49,116 nucleotides of DNA, taken from assembly GCA_035487355.1 (NCBI GenBank), contig DATHMF010000079.1, positions 1 through 49,116 of the forward strand, read 5' to 3'. A program made the translations under genes and the position numbers. The DNA comes from Terriglobales bacterium (GTDB lineage: Bacteria; Acidobacteriota; Terriglobia; Terriglobales; Acidobacteriaceae). Numbering within the stretch: the stretch's first letter is position 1; the number at the start of each line of letters is the position of its first letter. Shown here piece by piece: positions 48,775 to 49,116 of this stretch. The notes below the pieces were generated by a model. The model ran no database searches. It was not told the origin of the DNA and worked only from the letters and a program-made list of their open reading frames with translations.

Positions 48775-49116
48775 ATGCAGTCGAACATTCCATTATTTCC
48801 CGAAAGCGCCTCCAGCATGTCCAGCCAGGTGGACTACCTGTACTTTTTCCAGGTGGCGAACCTGCTTTTCTTTGCAGGTGTGGTTGCGGCCCTTGTGGTT
48901 TACTTTGCTATCCGCTACCGGCGCGAAAAGAGTCCGAAATCTGAACCGATTCACGGCTCCATGATTCTGGAAGTCGCCTGGAGCGTTATTCCATTGGGTA
49001 TTTCGCTGGTCATGTTTGTCTGGGGCGCGTGGGTGTATTTCCACTTCTATCGCCCGCCGGCCAATGCCATGGAAATCTACGGGACCGGGAAGCAATGGAT
49101 GTGGAAGTTCCAGCAC
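48775..49116 (+). CDS. coxB: Cytochrome c oxidase subunit II, 3' end outside window
   Basis: 114 codons, open to the right edge. It begins MQSNIPLFPESASSMSSQVD, then two membrane helices (about 26-46 and 68-90) with IRYRREKSP and EVAWSVIPLGIS between, which are typical of subunit II, and reaches YGTGKQWMWKFQH at the start of the CuA domain. The CuA ligands would lie beyond the window. AGGAG is found ~50 bases upstream, not at ideal spacing. With ACIII and Sco this gives a caa3-type oxidase locus. Confidence 0.93.
   Translation, partial: MQSNIPLFPESASSMSSQVDYLYFFQVANLLFFAGVVAALVVYFAIRYRREKSPKSEPIHGSMILEVAWSVIPLGISLVMFVWGAWVYFHFYRPPANAMEIYGTGKQWMWKFQH

Overview
The window comes from a GC-rich, Gram-negative, aerobic bacterium, most probably an acidobacterium (Acidobacteriota, Koribacter/Terriglobia-like). 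This is inferred from three things: a complete alternative complex III (ACIII) operon followed by Sco and a cytochrome oxidase subunit II; an lptC/A-lptB-rpoN-hpf block that shows an outer membrane with an LPS-type transport system; and many secreted Ig-like proteins together with winged-helix/WD40 regulators. No 16S or tRNA gene was found, so the taxonomic call is inference. All coordinates and motifs were read by eye; no database search was run.

Layout. 1-5.7 kb: the 3' end of a giant secreted Ig-like repeat protein (DNA-level 306-bp tandem repeats) and a stand-alone CheY-like receiver. 5.7-6.7 kb: gene-free, mosaic DNA. 6.7-10.8 kb (minus): a secreted alpha/beta hydrolase followed by a TIG/Ig-domain protein. 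11.2-17.8 kb: a very large regulator that joins an OmpR/CadC-type winged helix, a STAND NTPase, one membrane span and 16 WD40 repeats; it converges on a membrane-anchored Ser/Thr kinase, which is divergent from a small P-loop kinase. 18.3-25.0 kb: a low-complexity RG/N/G-rich protein with a receiver-like domain, LptC fused to LptA-like sequence, LptB, sigma-54 and the long-form hibernation factor, closed by a clear terminator. 25.1-27.5 kb: a small membrane protein and two tandemly duplicated LolA-like secreted proteins, with a visible duplication scar, plus a 71-residue protein. 27.9-30.6 kb: a secreted protein of unknown function and a LytS/LytTR two-component pair. 30.8-35.9 kb: a membrane glycosyltransferase (minus) and a GH18-NodB-GT2 fusion that resembles a whole exopolysaccharide synthase/modification system in one chain. 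36.1-38.9 kb: a receiver, a PAS histidine kinase, a NarL-type regulator with a degenerate receiver, and a PilZ protein. 39.3-49.1 kb: a consensus-like promoter, actABCDEF, a small single-span protein, sco, and the start of coxB.

How it fits together. The right-hand 10 kb is a quinol-to-oxygen electron-transfer module: ACIII oxidises quinol and passes electrons through its haem c subunits to a cytochrome oxidase whose CuA subunit begins at the right edge, with Sco for copper delivery. The middle is envelope biogenesis (LPS export, LolA-like proteins, polysaccharide synthesis) mixed with regulation (sigma-54, HPF, two-component parts). The left is extracellular Ig-like proteins and large signalling proteins.

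The most unusual items are the winged-helix/STAND/transmembrane/WD40 regulator with a hairpin leader, the RG-rich receiver-like protein at the head of the lpt-rpoN block, the duplication scar in the LolA-like pair, the apparent ATT start of actE, and the one-chain GH18-deacetylase-GT2 enzyme.
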